Shown: positions 45,366 through 57,983, numbered from the stretch's first letter. The stretch: DNA of 64,000 nt from Tissierellales bacterium (GCA_018433765.1 JAHDQO010000013.1:283245-347244), one strand, 5' to 3'. Notes: generated by a model not told the origin, from the sequence alone. Numbers and translations are program-made.

Positions 45366-45623
45366 TTATTTAAAATGTTTCTTTTTAAGACTCATGAGTG
45401 CCTGTGCAAGTTGATCTGGACATGATGTTTTTCTTGATGGACACTTTATACCTTTAAACATTTTTATTACTTCATTAATATCTTTTCCTTCTACAAGTCT
45501 TCCTATTGCTGTTAAGTTACCAACACAACCTTTTTCAAATTTTAAATTTCGTATCTTACCATTCTCTATGTCAAAAGACATTTTTTTTGAGCATGTTCCT
45601 ATTGGTTTATAAGTATAGTTCAT
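45366..45623 (-). CDS. TSCPD domain-containing protein (TIGR03905-type)
   Basis: An 85-aa protein with CVGNLTAIGRLVEG and a terminal CPSRKTSCPDQLAQAL, which contains the TSCPD motif. Cys at positions around 11, 33, 62 and 68 may bind metal. Related domains occur at the end of class II ribonucleotide reductases. Strong SD AAAGGAGG. It converges on the SRP RNA gene. Function as a stand-alone protein is unknown. Confidence 0.88.
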   Translation of the reverse strand: MNYTYKPIGTCSKKMSFDIENGKIRNLKFEKGCVGNLTAIGRLVEGKDINEVIKMFKGIKCPSRKTSCPDQLAQALMSLKKKHFK

Positions 45624-45741
45624 AAAAAGCCTCCTTTACTAATAAAAGTTTAGACAGGTTGATTACATATCTCAGTTATATATTCTATTCATTATAATTT
45701 TAAATGTTAATAATAAATTTTCTTGAATTGGTAAATCCTTC

Positions 45742-45771
45742 TTGACAATCGAACAAATGTTTATATATAAT
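45742..45771 (+). promoter_or_regulatory. Promoter of the Rpn-type nuclease gene
   Basis: TTGACA (45742-45747), 18 bp, TATAAT (45766-45771), 33 bp before the GTG start. Confidence 0.8.
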
Positions 45772-45803
45772 TAATTGTAACTTATATCAAGGAGGTAAAA
45801 GCT

Positions 45804-46739
45804 GTGTTTAGATTAACTAATGATTTTGCTTTTAAAGCAGTATTTGCAAGAGAAGAAAAAGAATGTAAAGAAGTATTAATAGCATTTTTAAATGACATAT
45901 TAAAATTAGATGAAAAAAATAAAATAAAGCAAATAACATATTTGAATCCTTTTAACTATAAGCAGTTTAAAGAAGATAAGCTCTCTATTGTAGATGTAAA
46001 AGTAGAAACAGAGAGAGGAGAAAGAATAAACGTAGAAATACAAATATCTAATAAAGATAATTTCAGAAAAAGAACATTATACTATTGGAGTAAATTGTAT
46101 TGTGAAACTATTTCAGAATCAAAAAAATATGATACATTAAAAAAATGTGTTATAATAAATATACTAGAATATAATCTGATTAAAGAAACTAATAAATGTC
46201 ACAGTATATTTAGAATAAAGGAAACAGAAGAAGAATTTGAATTATTAGAAGATTTAGAAATACACTTTATTGAATTAACTAAAATAAAGCCCGAAAAATC
46301 AATACACGATTTAACAATAGAAGAGACATGGATTAAACTACTTAAAAACTCAGGAATTGATGGAAAAGAAGAAGAAATAACAAAACTAGCGCATAAAAAC
46401 CAAAAAATTAGTAAGGTGGTGGAGATGATGCGAAAACTAAGTGCAGATGAAAAAATGCGAGAAGAATATTTAGCAAGAGAAAAAGCAATTATGGATTACG
46501 AATCTTCTCAATATTATATTAAAACAGTACTTCCAAAAAAGGCTTGGGAAGAGGGTCAACAAGCAGGTAGAGAAATTGGTATAAAAGAAGGTATAAAGGA
46601 AGGTATAAAGGAAGGCATAAAAAAGGGAGAGCAAAAAGGTATTAAAGATGCAGCTAGAAAAATGTTAGCATCCGGTATGGATATAAAAAAAGTAGAGGAA
46701 ATATTAGGTTTAACCGAAAAGGAAATACTTGAAAATTAA
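45804..46739 (+). CDS. Rpn family recombination-promoting nuclease / PD-(D/E)XK protein
   Basis: A 311-aa protein of the Rpn/PDDEXK_2 family. The N-terminus FRLTNDFAFKAVFAREE and the nuclease core (DVKVETERGERINVEIQI, catalytic Asp and E-x-Q) are typical. The C-terminus has a short repeat series GIKEGIKEGIKEGIKKG, common in this family and a likely coiled or variable region. Rpn proteins are linked to genome rearrangement and phage defence in other bacteria. GTG start with AAGGAGG. It stands alone, without other defence genes nearby. Confidence 0.88.
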   Translation: MFRLTNDFAFKAVFAREEKECKEVLIAFLNDILKLDEKNKIKQITYLNPFNYKQFKEDKLSIVDVKVETERGERINVEIQISNKDNFRKRTLYYWSKLYCETISESKKYDTLKKCVIINILEYNLIKETNKCHSIFRIKETEEEFELLEDLEIHFIELTKIKPEKSIHDLTIEETWIKLLKNSGIDGKEEEITKLAHKNQKISKVVEMMRKLSADEKMREEYLAREKAIMDYESSQYYIKTVLPKKAWEEGQQAGREIGIKEGIKEGIKEGIKKGEQKGIKDAARKMLASGMDIKKVEEILGLTEKEILEN

Positions 46740-46772
46740 TTTATTTAAATAGCTTTTGATTCTAGTTAAAAT

Positions 46773-46806
46773 AATCACCTGGAGTATTAATTCAGGTGAT
46801 TTTCTT
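46773..46806 (+). terminator. Terminator after the Rpn gene
   Basis: AATCACCTG (46773-46781) pairs with CAGGTGATT (46793-46801), followed by TTTCTTT. Confidence 0.82.
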
Positions 46807-46915
46807 TGAAATTCTTTTTCGATTGCATCTATTACTTTTACTATGATATAATTTTTAGATAAAAAATATATATAAGAAACCTGTATTTAGAAAAATAGGA
46901 GGACACATTTATTAA

Positions 46916-49132
46916 ATGGATTTATTAAATAGTTTAAATGATAAACAAAGAGAAGCAGCTAGTCATGATAAAGGACCGGTTTTAGTTATAGCAGGAGCAG
47001 GAACAGGAAAAACAAGAGTATTAACTCATAGAATAGCATATCTTATTAAAACAGGAAAAGCACATCCAAGAGAAATTTTATCTATTACTTTTACTAATAA
47101 AGCAGCAAATGAAATGAAAGAAAGAATAGGACAACTTATAGATTATAATATTGATAGAATGTGGATAGGAACATTTCACTCTATATGTGTAAGGGTATTA
47201 AGAAAAAACATAGAAAAAATAGGTTATGATAAAAATTTTGTTATATATGATACAGATGACCAAAAACTTTTAGTTAAAGATTGCATTAAAGAAATGGATT
47301 TAGATGTTAAAAAATATAATGTTAATGCAATAAGGAGCCGTATAAGCAATTTAAAAAACAGTAGAATTTCACCCGATAAGTTTATTAATGATAATTATAC
47401 AGATTTTTATCTTAGAAATGTTGGTGAATTATATTCTCTATATGAAAAAAAGATGAAAATATCTAATGCATTAGATTTTGATGATTTACTTATAAAAACA
47501 TTATCACTTTTTGAAAACAATAAGGATGTACTTCTTGATTATCAAGATAGATTTAAATATGTTCTTGTAGATGAGTATCAAGATACTAATAGAGTTCAAT
47601 ATTTACTAGTTAGAATGATAGGCAAAAAAAATAACGGTGAAAGCAATGTTTTTGTTGTTGGAGATGAAGATCAATCTATCTATGGATGGAGAGGTGCAGA
47701 TATACATAATATTTTGGATTTTGAAAAAGACTTTAAAGGTGCAAAAGTTATTAAGTTAGAACAAAACTATCGATCTACTGATATTATTCTAAATGCGGCA
47801 AATAGCGTAATTAAAAACAATTCTCAAAGGAAAGGCAAAAATCTTTGGACAGATTTTGAAGAAGGAGAATTAATAAGAGTTATTGAAGTAGATAACGAAA
47901 AAGAAGAAGCGTTTATGATTGCTTCTTCAATACTAAAGGAAATAAAAAACGATTTAAGTTATTCAAATATGGCTATTTTGTATAGAACTAACTCTCAATC
48001 TAGGGCGCTTGAGGAAAGGTTAATCAGGGAAGGTATTCGCTACAAAATTGTTGGTGGATTAAAGTTCTACGGTAGAAAAGAAATAAAAGATATTATAGCT
48101 TATTTAATGTTAGTACAAAATCCAAAAGATAACATTAGCTTTAGAAGAATAATAAATGTACCAAGAAGAAAAATTGGAAAGAAAACTATTGATACTATAC
48201 AAACTTATGCAAATAATAACGAACTTTCTTTGTTTGAAGCTGCATACGAAGTTAGACAAATGGAATTAACAAGTTCTGCAGTTAAAAGTGTAGAAAAATT
48301 TATAAGTATAATAGAACTGTTGATGGTAAAAAAAGATGCAATGTCATTATCTGAATTTATGCAAGCTATATATGAAGATACAGGATATAAAGCAATGTTA
48401 GAATCTGAAGATACAATAGAAGGAAGAAGCAGAGTAGAGAATGTAAATGAATTTTTCTCTGCAGCAGTTGATTTTGAAGAAAGATATGAACAAAACACAC
48501 TAGAAGATTTCTTAGCTCATATTTCTCTTTTATCAGATGTAGATAAAACAGATGAAAAAGCAAATGACTGCGTAACCTTACTAACAGTTCATAGTGCAAA
48601 AGGATTAGAATATGATGTAGTTTTTATTGCAGGTTTAGAAGAAAAAATGTTTCCTATAATTAGAGACAATGATGGAGACGACGAAGATATAGAAGAAGAG
48701 AGAAGACTATTTTATGTTGCAGTAACCAGAGCTAAAAAAACTTTATATTTAAGTTTTGCTAATGAAAGAATGGTTTTTGGTAATCATATGTATAGAACTA
48801 AATCTAGATTTATTAATGAAATTCCATTTGAATATTTAGATGTAGAAGAAGAAAGAACTTATGTAAGCAAAACCAAACAAAAGAAACAAGAAACTAAAGA
48901 ATTGTTTAAAGGAGAAATTGATTTATTTAGTGATATAAAACCTAAATATGAAGAAAATAATAAGAAAACAGATAAATTATGTATGGGAGATAAAGTAAAG
49001 CATAAAGCATGGGGAATAGGTACAATTGTTCAAATGAAAGGTGAAGGAGAAGATACAATGGTTACGATAGCATTTGAAAACAAAGGTATTAAAACTCTAA
49101 TGTTAAGTTTTGCACCAATAGAGAAAGCTTAA
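46916..49132 (+). CDS. pcrA: ATP-dependent DNA helicase PcrA
   Basis: A 738-aa UvrD/PcrA superfamily 1 helicase. Motif I AGAGTGKTRVL, motif Ia SITFTNKAANEM, motif II VDEYQDTN, motif III GDEDQSIYGWRGA, motif IV LEQNYRST, motif V VTLLTVHSAKGLE and motif VI RLFYVAVTRAKK are all present. The C-terminal Tudor-like segment (KVKHKAWGIGTIV) binds RNA polymerase in relatives. The enzyme works 3' to 5' in repair and replication restart. The SD is AGGAGG. It is followed by ligA, the usual Firmicute order. Confidence 0.97.
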   Translation: MDLLNSLNDKQREAASHDKGPVLVIAGAGTGKTRVLTHRIAYLIKTGKAHPREILSITFTNKAANEMKERIGQLIDYNIDRMWIGTFHSICVRVLRKNIEKIGYDKNFVIYDTDDQKLLVKDCIKEMDLDVKKYNVNAIRSRISNLKNSRISPDKFINDNYTDFYLRNVGELYSLYEKKMKISNALDFDDLLIKTLSLFENNKDVLLDYQDRFKYVLVDEYQDTNRVQYLLVRMIGKKNNGESNVFVVGDEDQSIYGWRGADIHNILDFEKDFKGAKVIKLEQNYRSTDIILNAANSVIKNNSQRKGKNLWTDFEEGELIRVIEVDNEKEEAFMIASSILKEIKNDLSYSNMAILYRTNSQSRALEERLIREGIRYKIVGGLKFYGRKEIKDIIAYLMLVQNPKDNISFRRIINVPRRKIGKKTIDTIQTYANNNELSLFEAAYEVRQMELTSSAVKSVEKFISIIELLMVKKDAMSLSEFMQAIYEDTGYKAMLESEDTIEGRSRVENVNEFFSAAVDFEERYEQNTLEDFLAHISLLSDVDKTDEKANDCVTLLTVHSAKGLEYDVVFIAGLEEKMFPIIRDNDGDDEDIEEERRLFYVAVTRAKKTLYLSFANERMVFGNHMYRTKSRFINEIPFEYLDVEEERTYVSKTKQKKQETKELFKGEIDLFSDIKPKYEENNKKTDKLCMGDKVKHKAWGIGTIVQMKGEGEDTMVTIAFENKGIKTLMLSFAPIEKA

Positions 49133-51475
<2,343 letters not shown>

Positions 51476-51546
51476 AATTAATATCATAATATGGTGGACA
51501 AGGAATATTATTTAATGACAGGTACAAAAGAATGGGGGGATATTCA

Positions 51547-53217
51547 ATGAAAAAAAGAATGATAGTGTTTTTGTTAATACTATCTTTAACATTTCAAATG
51601 TGCGGATGTAATAATGTTGATAATGCTGAAGAGATTGAACAAGAACAATCACAGCAACCTGTAATAAAAGAAGGCGATAAAGTAATAAAAAAGCAGGATA
51701 TGGTTTTAAACTTAAACTGGGGATACGAACCACCTGATTTAGACCCTCAAACTGCTAATGATCAAATATCATTTCAAGTTATAAATGCAATATACGAAGG
51801 ACTTGTAAGATTAAATCCAGATGGTTCAATAGGTTATGGATTAGCAGAAAAATATGATATTAGTGAAGACGGATTAATATATACTTTTCATTTAAGAGAT
51901 GCTGTATGGTCTGACAAAACACCTATAACAGCAGACGATTTTTATTATGCATGGATGAGAGTTTTAGATCCTATGATGGATGAGAAGTATGCATCTAAAT
52001 TTTACTGCATAAAAAATGCCTCATTATATAATGTAGGAAAAATATCTGATCCTAACAAAGTTGGTATTAAAGTAGTTGATGAGAAAACATTACAAGTAGA
52101 ATTAGAAGAACCTTCACCGTATTTTTTAAGCTTAACAGCATTTATAACTTTTATGCCAGCACAAAAAAATGCAGTTATAAATCTAGGTGAGGATTATGCA
52201 GTAGATGCTGATAAAATTATTTGCAGTGGACCATTTTTAGTTAATGAATGGGTTCATGATGAAAAGTTAACTTTAATAAAAAATCCAAATTATTGGGACG
52301 AAAGTTCAGTTAAGTTGGATATAATAAACGGAGTAATGATAACTGAGTCAGATAATATTGAACAAATGTATAATGATGAAAAATTAGATATAATGGGATT
52401 AGGGTCTCATAATATAAATCAATATAAAGACTCTATTGAATATCAAACAGTATCACAAGATGCAACAGTATACTTTCAATTTAATTGTGCGGATAAATAT
52501 TTTAGCAGTACAGAAATTAGAAAAGCATTTTCTATGGCAGTAGACTCAGAAGCATATGTCAAAGATATAGTTAAGGGATTAGGAAAAGTTGCTGAAGGTT
52601 TTACTCCTCCTAATATCACTGGAAATAGACATTCTTTTTCTAACGATAGATACAGTACACTTCCTGCATATAACCCAGAATCTGCATTAATATTGTTTGA
52701 AGAAGGATTAAATCAAGTAGGAGAGACTAAAGAACAATTTCAAGAAGATGTGTCATTAATTATTAGCGAAGGTGATGGAATGCTCGAAATGATGAAATTT
52801 TTCCAAAATTCATGGGAAGCAAACCTAGGAGTAAAAGTTAAAATTAAGCAGCTGCCATTAACCAGTTTATTAGAAAAATATAAAGAAGGTGATTACCAAA
52901 TAACATATGTAGGATGGATAGGAGATTATAATGATCCTTTGACCTTTATGGATATGTGGATTACAAATGGAGGTAAGAATTATACTAATTGGTCAAATGA
53001 GCAATATGATATATATTTAGACGAAGCTTCATTATCTGACCAAGAGATAAGAATTAATGCTATGGTAGAAGCAGAAGCAATATTAGCTGATGAAATTCCG
53101 ATATATCCAATATATCATCCTAACATAAATTTTGTACAAAAAGAAAATATAAAAGATATAGCTAGATTTCCAGTAGGATCTAACATAGAATTTAAATGGG
53201 CATATAAAGTGAATTAA
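51547..53217 (+). CDS. Oligopeptide ABC transporter substrate-binding lipoprotein (OppA-like)
   Basis: A 556-aa SBP_bac_5 protein. The signal peptide ends in a lipobox-like QMCGCNN. Family features are EPPDLDPQTANDQIS, the GLAEKYDISEDGLIYTFHLRDAVWSD block and FSMAVDSEAYV. It binds peptides outside the membrane for an ABC importer. No permease or ATPase gene is adjacent, so it must work with components encoded elsewhere. ATG 51547 follows GGGGGAT; an ATG at 51532 lacks an SD. Confidence 0.92.
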   Translation: MKKRMIVFLLILSLTFQMCGCNNVDNAEEIEQEQSQQPVIKEGDKVIKKQDMVLNLNWGYEPPDLDPQTANDQISFQVINAIYEGLVRLNPDGSIGYGLAEKYDISEDGLIYTFHLRDAVWSDKTPITADDFYYAWMRVLDPMMDEKYASKFYCIKNASLYNVGKISDPNKVGIKVVDEKTLQVELEEPSPYFLSLTAFITFMPAQKNAVINLGEDYAVDADKIICSGPFLVNEWVHDEKLTLIKNPNYWDESSVKLDIINGVMITESDNIEQMYNDEKLDIMGLGSHNINQYKDSIEYQTVSQDATVYFQFNCADKYFSSTEIRKAFSMAVDSEAYVKDIVKGLGKVAEGFTPPNITGNRHSFSNDRYSTLPAYNPESALILFEEGLNQVGETKEQFQEDVSLIISEGDGMLEMMKFFQNSWEANLGVKVKIKQLPLTSLLEKYKEGDYQITYVGWIGDYNDPLTFMDMWITNGGKNYTNWSNEQYDIYLDEASLSDQEIRINAMVEAEAILADEIPIYPIYHPNINFVQKENIKDIARFPVGSNIEFKWAYKVN

Positions 53218-53218
53218 T

Positions 53219-53245
53219 AATTAACCACTGAATAACACAGAAAAT
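53219..53245 (+). repeat. Degenerate fragment of the mosaic repeat
   Basis: AATTAACCACTGAATAACACAG directly follows the oppA-like stop and is a decayed form of the TTAACCACGGAAGAACACGG end module. Confidence 0.6.
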
Positions 53246-53337
53246 AAAGAATAAAATTATTGAGTTATTGTTAGTGACTTAGGGCTGTAAACAAGTGTTA
53301 TACTTAGGTATAAAGGTTACTATAGATTGAATTTATA

Positions 53338-53366
53338 AAAAATCCTGTAAAATGGATTTTTTTTTT
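53338..53366 (+). terminator. Intrinsic terminator
   Basis: AAATCC pairs with GGATTT around an 8-nt loop; a run of T follows. It lies 60 bp before the GerMN gene and probably ends the oppA-like transcript. Confidence 0.75.
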
Positions 53367-53425
53367 AGCATAGCAACAGTTTATCCTTAATATAATTTAA
53401 ATATATGGACGAAGGAGGGGTTAAA

Positions 53426-54463
53426 TTGCTGCTAAAAAAAATTATAGCTGTTATATTAGCTTTAATGCTTGTATATAGTGCAGTAGGGTGCAGTACTTTA
53501 GATATTATGAAAAGCTTAAATTCAGAAGACGAGGAAGACTTAAATGATTTTGCTATAATTGACAATGGCATAGATGAACTTGGACTTGAATCTGTAGAAA
53601 CAGGAAATATTCTAGGTGATAACACTACAATGCGGGAAAGTATAGCATACTTTGAAGATAACAATGGCTTTATTGTTCCTATTAAAACCAAAATACCTTG
53701 GGAAGAAGGAATTGCAAAAGCAGTATTAAGAAATCTTGTTAAGGGTAGTAATCTTGATATGCAACTAAAAGATGTAGGTGTACATGGAGTAATACCTGAG
53801 GGAACAGAGATATTAGGTATGTCAATAAGTGAAGGTACATGTAAAGTTGAATTTAGTCAAAATATATTAAATACTGAATCTTATGAACAAGAAAAAAATA
53901 TGATTTCAGCTATAGCATATACATTAACAGAATTTAGTACAATAGATAATGTTGAAGTTATGGTAGAAGGTCAAAATCTTTCTTCATTATCAAATGGATA
54001 TTCAATAGATACTGCATTTGAAAGAGAAAATATCAATTTGTTTGGAAGAGAAGACGGAGCTAATTTTACAGTATACTATAAAAATACTGATTTAGAATCA
54101 GCTAGTTTTTATGTTCCAATAACATTTACAGCAGATTCAGTAGATAATCCTGTAAATCTTGTTATACAAAGATTATTTAATGGTCCACCTGCTGATTTAC
54201 CAATGTCTAATGAAATTCCTTATGGAATTAATTACGAGGGACTAAAAGTAGAAGATAGTGGTAAAGTGTATATTGATTTAAATATGGGAGCATTAAATTT
54301 AACACAAGATGAATATAATAATATGTCTCAAATGGTAGTACTTTGTCTTGATCAATTTGATAATATAGCAGAATATGAATTTTTAATAGAAGGAATGACA
54401 TTTGAAGAGGCAGGATTAGAAATAGAAAATAATGATGTTGTACCAGCATTTAATGAATTTTAG
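53426..54463 (+). CDS. GerMN domain lipoprotein
   Basis: A 345-aa lipoprotein with lipobox AVGCS and two GerMN-type domains (about residues 80-200 and 215-335; FSTIDNVEVMVEGQNL and FDNIAEYEFLIEGM close the two units). In B. subtilis, GerM is needed for sporulation and germination. The start is TTG 53426, since AAGGAGGGG stands 6 nt upstream. A terminator follows. Proximity to rph and rdgB matches the gerM-rph-ysnA-ysnB order known in Bacillus. Confidence 0.9.
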   Translation: MLLKKIIAVILALMLVYSAVGCSTLDIMKSLNSEDEEDLNDFAIIDNGIDELGLESVETGNILGDNTTMRESIAYFEDNNGFIVPIKTKIPWEEGIAKAVLRNLVKGSNLDMQLKDVGVHGVIPEGTEILGMSISEGTCKVEFSQNILNTESYEQEKNMISAIAYTLTEFSTIDNVEVMVEGQNLSSLSNGYSIDTAFERENINLFGREDGANFTVYYKNTDLESASFYVPITFTADSVDNPVNLVIQRLFNGPPADLPMSNEIPYGINYEGLKVEDSGKVYIDLNMGALNLTQDEYNNMSQMVVLCLDQFDNIAEYEFLIEGMTFEEAGLEIENNDVVPAFNEF

Positions 54464-54485
54464 ACTAATATAAAATATTAAATTC

Positions 54486-54514
54486 AGAAACTCATATTTT
54501 GAGTTTCTTTTTTT
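54486..54514 (+). terminator. Terminator after the GerMN gene
   Basis: AGAAACTCA pairs with TGAGTTTCT, followed by seven T. Confidence 0.9.
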
Positions 54515-54632
54515 GTTGAAAAATATTTTACATATGATAGGATAGAATATAGGGAAAAAGTATAAAGTATATAAAATAGAGTGAAAATATAAAAAAAGAA
54601 GAATAAATTATATTTAAAATAAGGAGACTTTT

Positions 54633-55367
54633 ATGAAACGTGTTGATGGAAGAGTATATAATGAAATTAGAGATACAAAAATTACAAGAAACTATTTATT
54701 ACATCCTGATGGATCAGTTTTAATTGAGGTGGGAAACACTAAAGTTATATGTACTGCATTGGTAGAAGATAGAGTGCCACCATTTTTAAAAGGAACAGGT
54801 CAAGGCTGGGTAACAGCAGAATATTCAATGCTGCCGGGTTCTACAGCAACTCGTAAAACAAGAGATTCAAGAAAAGGAAAAATAGATGGAAGATCACAAG
54901 AAATTCAAAGACTTATAGGAAGAGCTTTAAGATCAGTTGTTGATTTAAATGGGTTTGGTGAAAGAACTGTGTGGATAGATTGTGATGTTATACAAGCCGA
55001 CGGTGGAACAAGAACAGCAGCAATTACAGGATCATTTGTTGCATTGATAGATGCCTTTAATTCTATGGTAAAGAAAAAAGACATAGAAAAAATACCTGTA
55101 AATGCATTTGTTTCAGCTATAAGCGTAGGTATAGTAAATGAACAAAAAATATTAGATTTGTGTTACAAAGAAGATAGCAATGCAAAAGTAGATATGAATA
55201 TTGTTATGACTGACAAGGGTGAATTTATTGAAGTGCAGGGAACAGGTGAAGAATCTCCATTTACTATGAAAGACCTTAAAGATATATTAGCTTTAGGTTG
55301 TAAAGGCTGTAAAGAATTAATTGAATTGCAGAAAAGAACACTTGGAGATGAAATTAAATTAGATTAA
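54633..55367 (+). CDS. rph: Ribonuclease PH
   Basis: A 244-aa phosphorolytic 3'-5' exoribonuclease that trims tRNA 3' ends. Signatures: [13 protein letters not shown] start, [21 protein letters not shown]-region [25 protein letters not shown] and [17 protein letters not shown]. The strong SD is AAGGAG. The rdgB and yfcE-type genes follow closely in one operon. Confidence 0.96.
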   Translation: MKRVDGRVYNEIRDTKITRNYLLHPDGSVLIEVGNTKVICTALVEDRVPPFLKGTGQGWVTAEYSMLPGSTATRKTRDSRKGKIDGRSQEIQRLIGRALRSVVDLNGFGERTVWIDCDVIQADGGTRTAAITGSFVALIDAFNSMVKKKDIEKIPVNAFVSAISVGIVNEQKILDLCYKEDSNAKVDMNIVMTDKGEFIEVQGTGEESPFTMKDLKDILALGCKGCKELIELQKRTLGDEIKLD

Positions 55368-55413
55368 ATAATTAAAAGAAGCTATCGAAAGTACTATGAA
55401 AGGAAAATGCAGT

Positions 55414-56034
55414 GTGAAAAGAAGAATAATATTATCTAGTGGAAATGAGCATAAAGTAAAAGAAATTAAAAGAATATTAAAAGGACAACCATTTGAAATT
55501 TTGTCAAAGGATGAAGTAGGATATAAAGACTTTGATGTAGAAGAAGATGGAGATACTTTAGAGAAAAATGCATTTAAAAAAGCATATGAGCTTTCTAAAT
55601 TAGTCAAAGGGATTATCATAGCAGATGACACAGGACTTTTTGTAGATATCTTAAATGGAGAACCGGGAGTATATTCAGCAAGATATGCTGGAGAAAATGC
55701 CACATATGAAGATAACAATAAATTACTTTTGAATAAACTTAAAGATGTACCATTAGAAAAAAGGAATGCAATATTTAAAACAGTAATAGTTGTAATTTTA
55801 GAAAATGGAGAAAAAATAGAAGTATGTGGAGAATGTAGAGGGAAAATAGGATTTTCATTAAAAGGACAGAATGGTTTTGGATATGATCCGCTTTTTATAG
55901 TTGATGGTCTTGATAAAACTTTTGCAGAATTATCAGAAAACGAAAAAAATTCTATTAGCCATAGAGCAAATGCATTAAAAAATTTAAAAGGTAAATTGGA
56001 GGAAATTGTAGATGAAAATAATTGTTATAAGTGA
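55414..56034 (+). CDS. rdgB: XTP/dITP diphosphatase (RdgB/HAM1 family)
   Basis: A 206-aa house-cleaning pyrophosphatase that removes ITP, dITP and XTP. Motifs: LSSGNEHKVKEI, ADDTGLFVDILNGEPGVYSARYAGE, and GFGYDPLF. GTG at 55414 is preferred because AAAGGA stands 9 nt upstream and the protein then starts in the usual place; ATG 55396 is the alternative. It overlaps the next gene by 23 bp. Confidence 0.93.
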   Translation: MKRRIILSSGNEHKVKEIKRILKGQPFEILSKDEVGYKDFDVEEDGDTLEKNAFKKAYELSKLVKGIIIADDTGLFVDILNGEPGVYSARYAGENATYEDNNKLLLNKLKDVPLEKRNAIFKTVIVVILENGEKIEVCGECRGKIGFSLKGQNGFGYDPLFIVDGLDKTFAELSENEKNSISHRANALKNLKGKLEEIVDENNCYK

Positions 56035-56491
56035 TACTCACGGCTTTGTTAGTGAAAGTTACTTGAGTAAAGTTAGGGCAATTAAAGATGCCGAAATACT
56101 TATACATGTTGGAGACACTACAAGAGATGCTAAAGAAATAGCGGAAGAATTAAATCTTGATCTGGTAAATGTAAAAGGCAATTGTGACTATAAAGATATG
56201 TCAACAGAAACAATCATAGAAATACAACTAGCAGGAAAAAATTTTTTTATAACTCATGGAGACAAAATGGGTATAAAAGGTACATTAGAAATCATTAAAT
56301 ATGAAGCTAGTAAAAGTAACGCTGATATTGTAATATTTGGACATACACATAAAGCTTTTAATCAAAATATTGATGGCGTTTTGTATTTTAATCCGGGGAG
56401 TCCTTCCTGCCCTAGGGAAAATAGCAAAAGAAGTTTTGGAGTTATTGAAATAAAAGATGGAAATATTAACAGTGAAATAATAAATTTATAA
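56012..56491 (+). CDS. YfcE/MJ0936-type metallophosphodiesterase
   Basis: A 159-aa calcineurin-like phosphoesterase with the metal ligands VISDTHG, HVGDTT, VKGNCD, ITHGD and GHTHKA. Small bacterial members hydrolyse phosphodiesters; the natural substrate is unknown. It begins inside rdgB, with AAATTGGAGG as SD, and is the last gene of the rph operon (equivalent to ysnB). Confidence 0.92.
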   Translation: MKIIVISDTHGFVSESYLSKVRAIKDAEILIHVGDTTRDAKEIAEELNLDLVNVKGNCDYKDMSTETIIEIQLAGKNFFITHGDKMGIKGTLEIIKYEASKSNADIVIFGHTHKAFNQNIDGVLYFNPGSPSCPRENSKRSFGVIEIKDGNINSEIINL

Positions 56492-56635
56492 TAAAAGCAA
56501 GATTATTGGTTATATTATTCCAAATTAAATTTTTTATATTTATGTATTTTATTTGTAAAAAAATAATTATATCTATTTGAAGAAAATATTGTAAGTTGAT
56601 ATAATAAATAAAAAATAAAAAGAATGGATGTTAAA

Positions 56636-57775
56636 ATGAAAGTATCTTTATTAAAATGTGAAGATTATAATTATGAAAAAGTAAGAGAAACAATAGTTAA
56701 AAGCATTGAAAACATAGGAGGAATAGATAAGTATATTAACAAAGGTGATAGAGTATTACTAAAAGCTAATTTAATATTGAAGAAAAGGCCTGAAGAAGCA
56801 GCAACTACAAATCCTATATTTGTAAGAGCAGTTGCTGATATACTTATTAAGTACGGTGCTAAAGTTGTAATTGGAGATAGTCCCGGAGGAGTATTTAAAG
56901 AAAGTAGAATGAGAAACATCTATAAATCAACAGGTATGACAGAGGCTGCAAATAATACAGGATCACAGTTAAATTACAATCTAAAATCTACAATTATAGA
57001 TAACCCAGAAGGTAAGATTTTAAGAAAAATTGTAGTTACAGATATGATTAACGATGTAGACAAAATAATTAACCTTCCTAAATTAAAAACTCATGGATTA
57101 GCAACATATACAGGAGCAGTCAAAAACTTATTTGGTTTAATACCTGGTACAACTAAAGCAGAATATCACGTAAGAATGCCTGACATAAATGACTTTTCAG
57201 ATGCTTTAATAGATATATGCATAGCGTCTAAACCTGTGCTGCATATAATGGACGGAATAATTGGAATGGAGGGAGCGGGACCTTCAGCAGGTGATCCGAG
57301 AAAAATAGGTGTAATCTTAGCATCTCAAAGCCCATATCATTTAGATAAAGCTGCAAGTAAAATCATAGGATTAAATTTAGATGAAGTACCAACTATAATG
57401 CAAAGTGCTAAAAGAGGACTGTGCTCTGAAGATATGAATGATTTTGATATTATTGGTAGTGAATTAAAAGACTGTGTAATAAAAGACTTTAAAAAACCAC
57501 CTGTTAGCAGAGGAAACATAGGTATAGTACCAAAGCCAATAATTAGATTTGCTTCAAAAAATTTAAAATCAAAACCAGTGTTTGACTATAGTACTTGTGT
57601 TGGATGCAGAGAATGTGCAGAAAACTGCCCTCCAAAAGTAATAAAAATGGTAAACAATAAACCAGAAGTTGATTATAGTAAATGTATACGCTGTTTTTGC
57701 TGTCAAGAACTATGTCCACAGAAAGCAGTTTCAATTAAACAGCCTTTATTAGCTAAGTTAATATTTAGACTATAA
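56636..57775 (+). CDS. DUF362 protein with two [4Fe-4S] clusters
   Basis: A 379-aa iron-sulfur protein. DUF362 occupies most of its length (KGDRVLLKANLI, PSAGDPRKIGVILAS). The C-terminus has a ferredoxin domain with CVGCRECAENCP and CIRCFCCQELCP, although the first cluster has the unusual spacing of the second motif CxxCxCC. It is a cytoplasmic electron carrier or oxidoreductase of unknown partner. Start ATG 56636 lies behind a GGATG. It stands directly upstream of the aldehyde oxidoreductase locus on the same strand. Confidence 0.87.
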   Translation: MKVSLLKCEDYNYEKVRETIVKSIENIGGIDKYINKGDRVLLKANLILKKRPEEAATTNPIFVRAVADILIKYGAKVVIGDSPGGVFKESRMRNIYKSTGMTEAANNTGSQLNYNLKSTIIDNPEGKILRKIVVTDMINDVDKIINLPKLKTHGLATYTGAVKNLFGLIPGTTKAEYHVRMPDINDFSDALIDICIASKPVLHIMDGIIGMEGAGPSAGDPRKIGVILASQSPYHLDKAASKIIGLNLDEVPTIMQSAKRGLCSEDMNDFDIIGSELKDCVIKDFKKPPVSRGNIGIVPKPIIRFASKNLKSKPVFDYSTCVGCRECAENCPPKVIKMVNNKPEVDYSKCIRCFCCQELCPQKAVSIKQPLLAKLIFRL

Positions 57776-57861
57776 TTATAATAAAAATACAAAAATATAA
57801 AAAATTTATCCTATATTTGATATTTTATGGTATAATAATTAAAAAATAGAATATCATTAAT

Positions 57862-57983
57862 ATAGATTTCGAACCTAGAAAACCATAAGGTTTTTTAGGT
57901 CACTGGGCATAGAAAGTAATTTCTATACCTGCCATTATGCAAAGGAGTCTATTTGTACAAGTGCGTACAAATAGATTTTTTTT
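57862..57983 (+). ncRNA. Moco/Wco (molybdenum/tungsten cofactor) riboswitch with terminator
   Basis: The conserved Moco-motif parts are present in order: CGAACC, AGGTCACTGGGC, CTGCCATTATGCAAAGGAG. P1 is ATAGATTTC (57862-57870) with GGAGTCTAT (57944-57952). A terminator (TCTATTTGTAC 57948-57958 with GTACAAATAGA 57965-57975, then eight T) shares TCTAT with the 3' side of P1. The two are mutually exclusive, so cofactor binding should favour read-through (an ON switch). The downstream aldehyde oxidoreductase uses this cofactor, which fits. Confidence 0.82.

Noticed and set aside
45804..46739. Rpn-type gene as part of a defence island
   Set aside because: Neighbours are SRP RNA, a TSCPD protein and pcrA-ligA; no other defence or mobile genes are linked.
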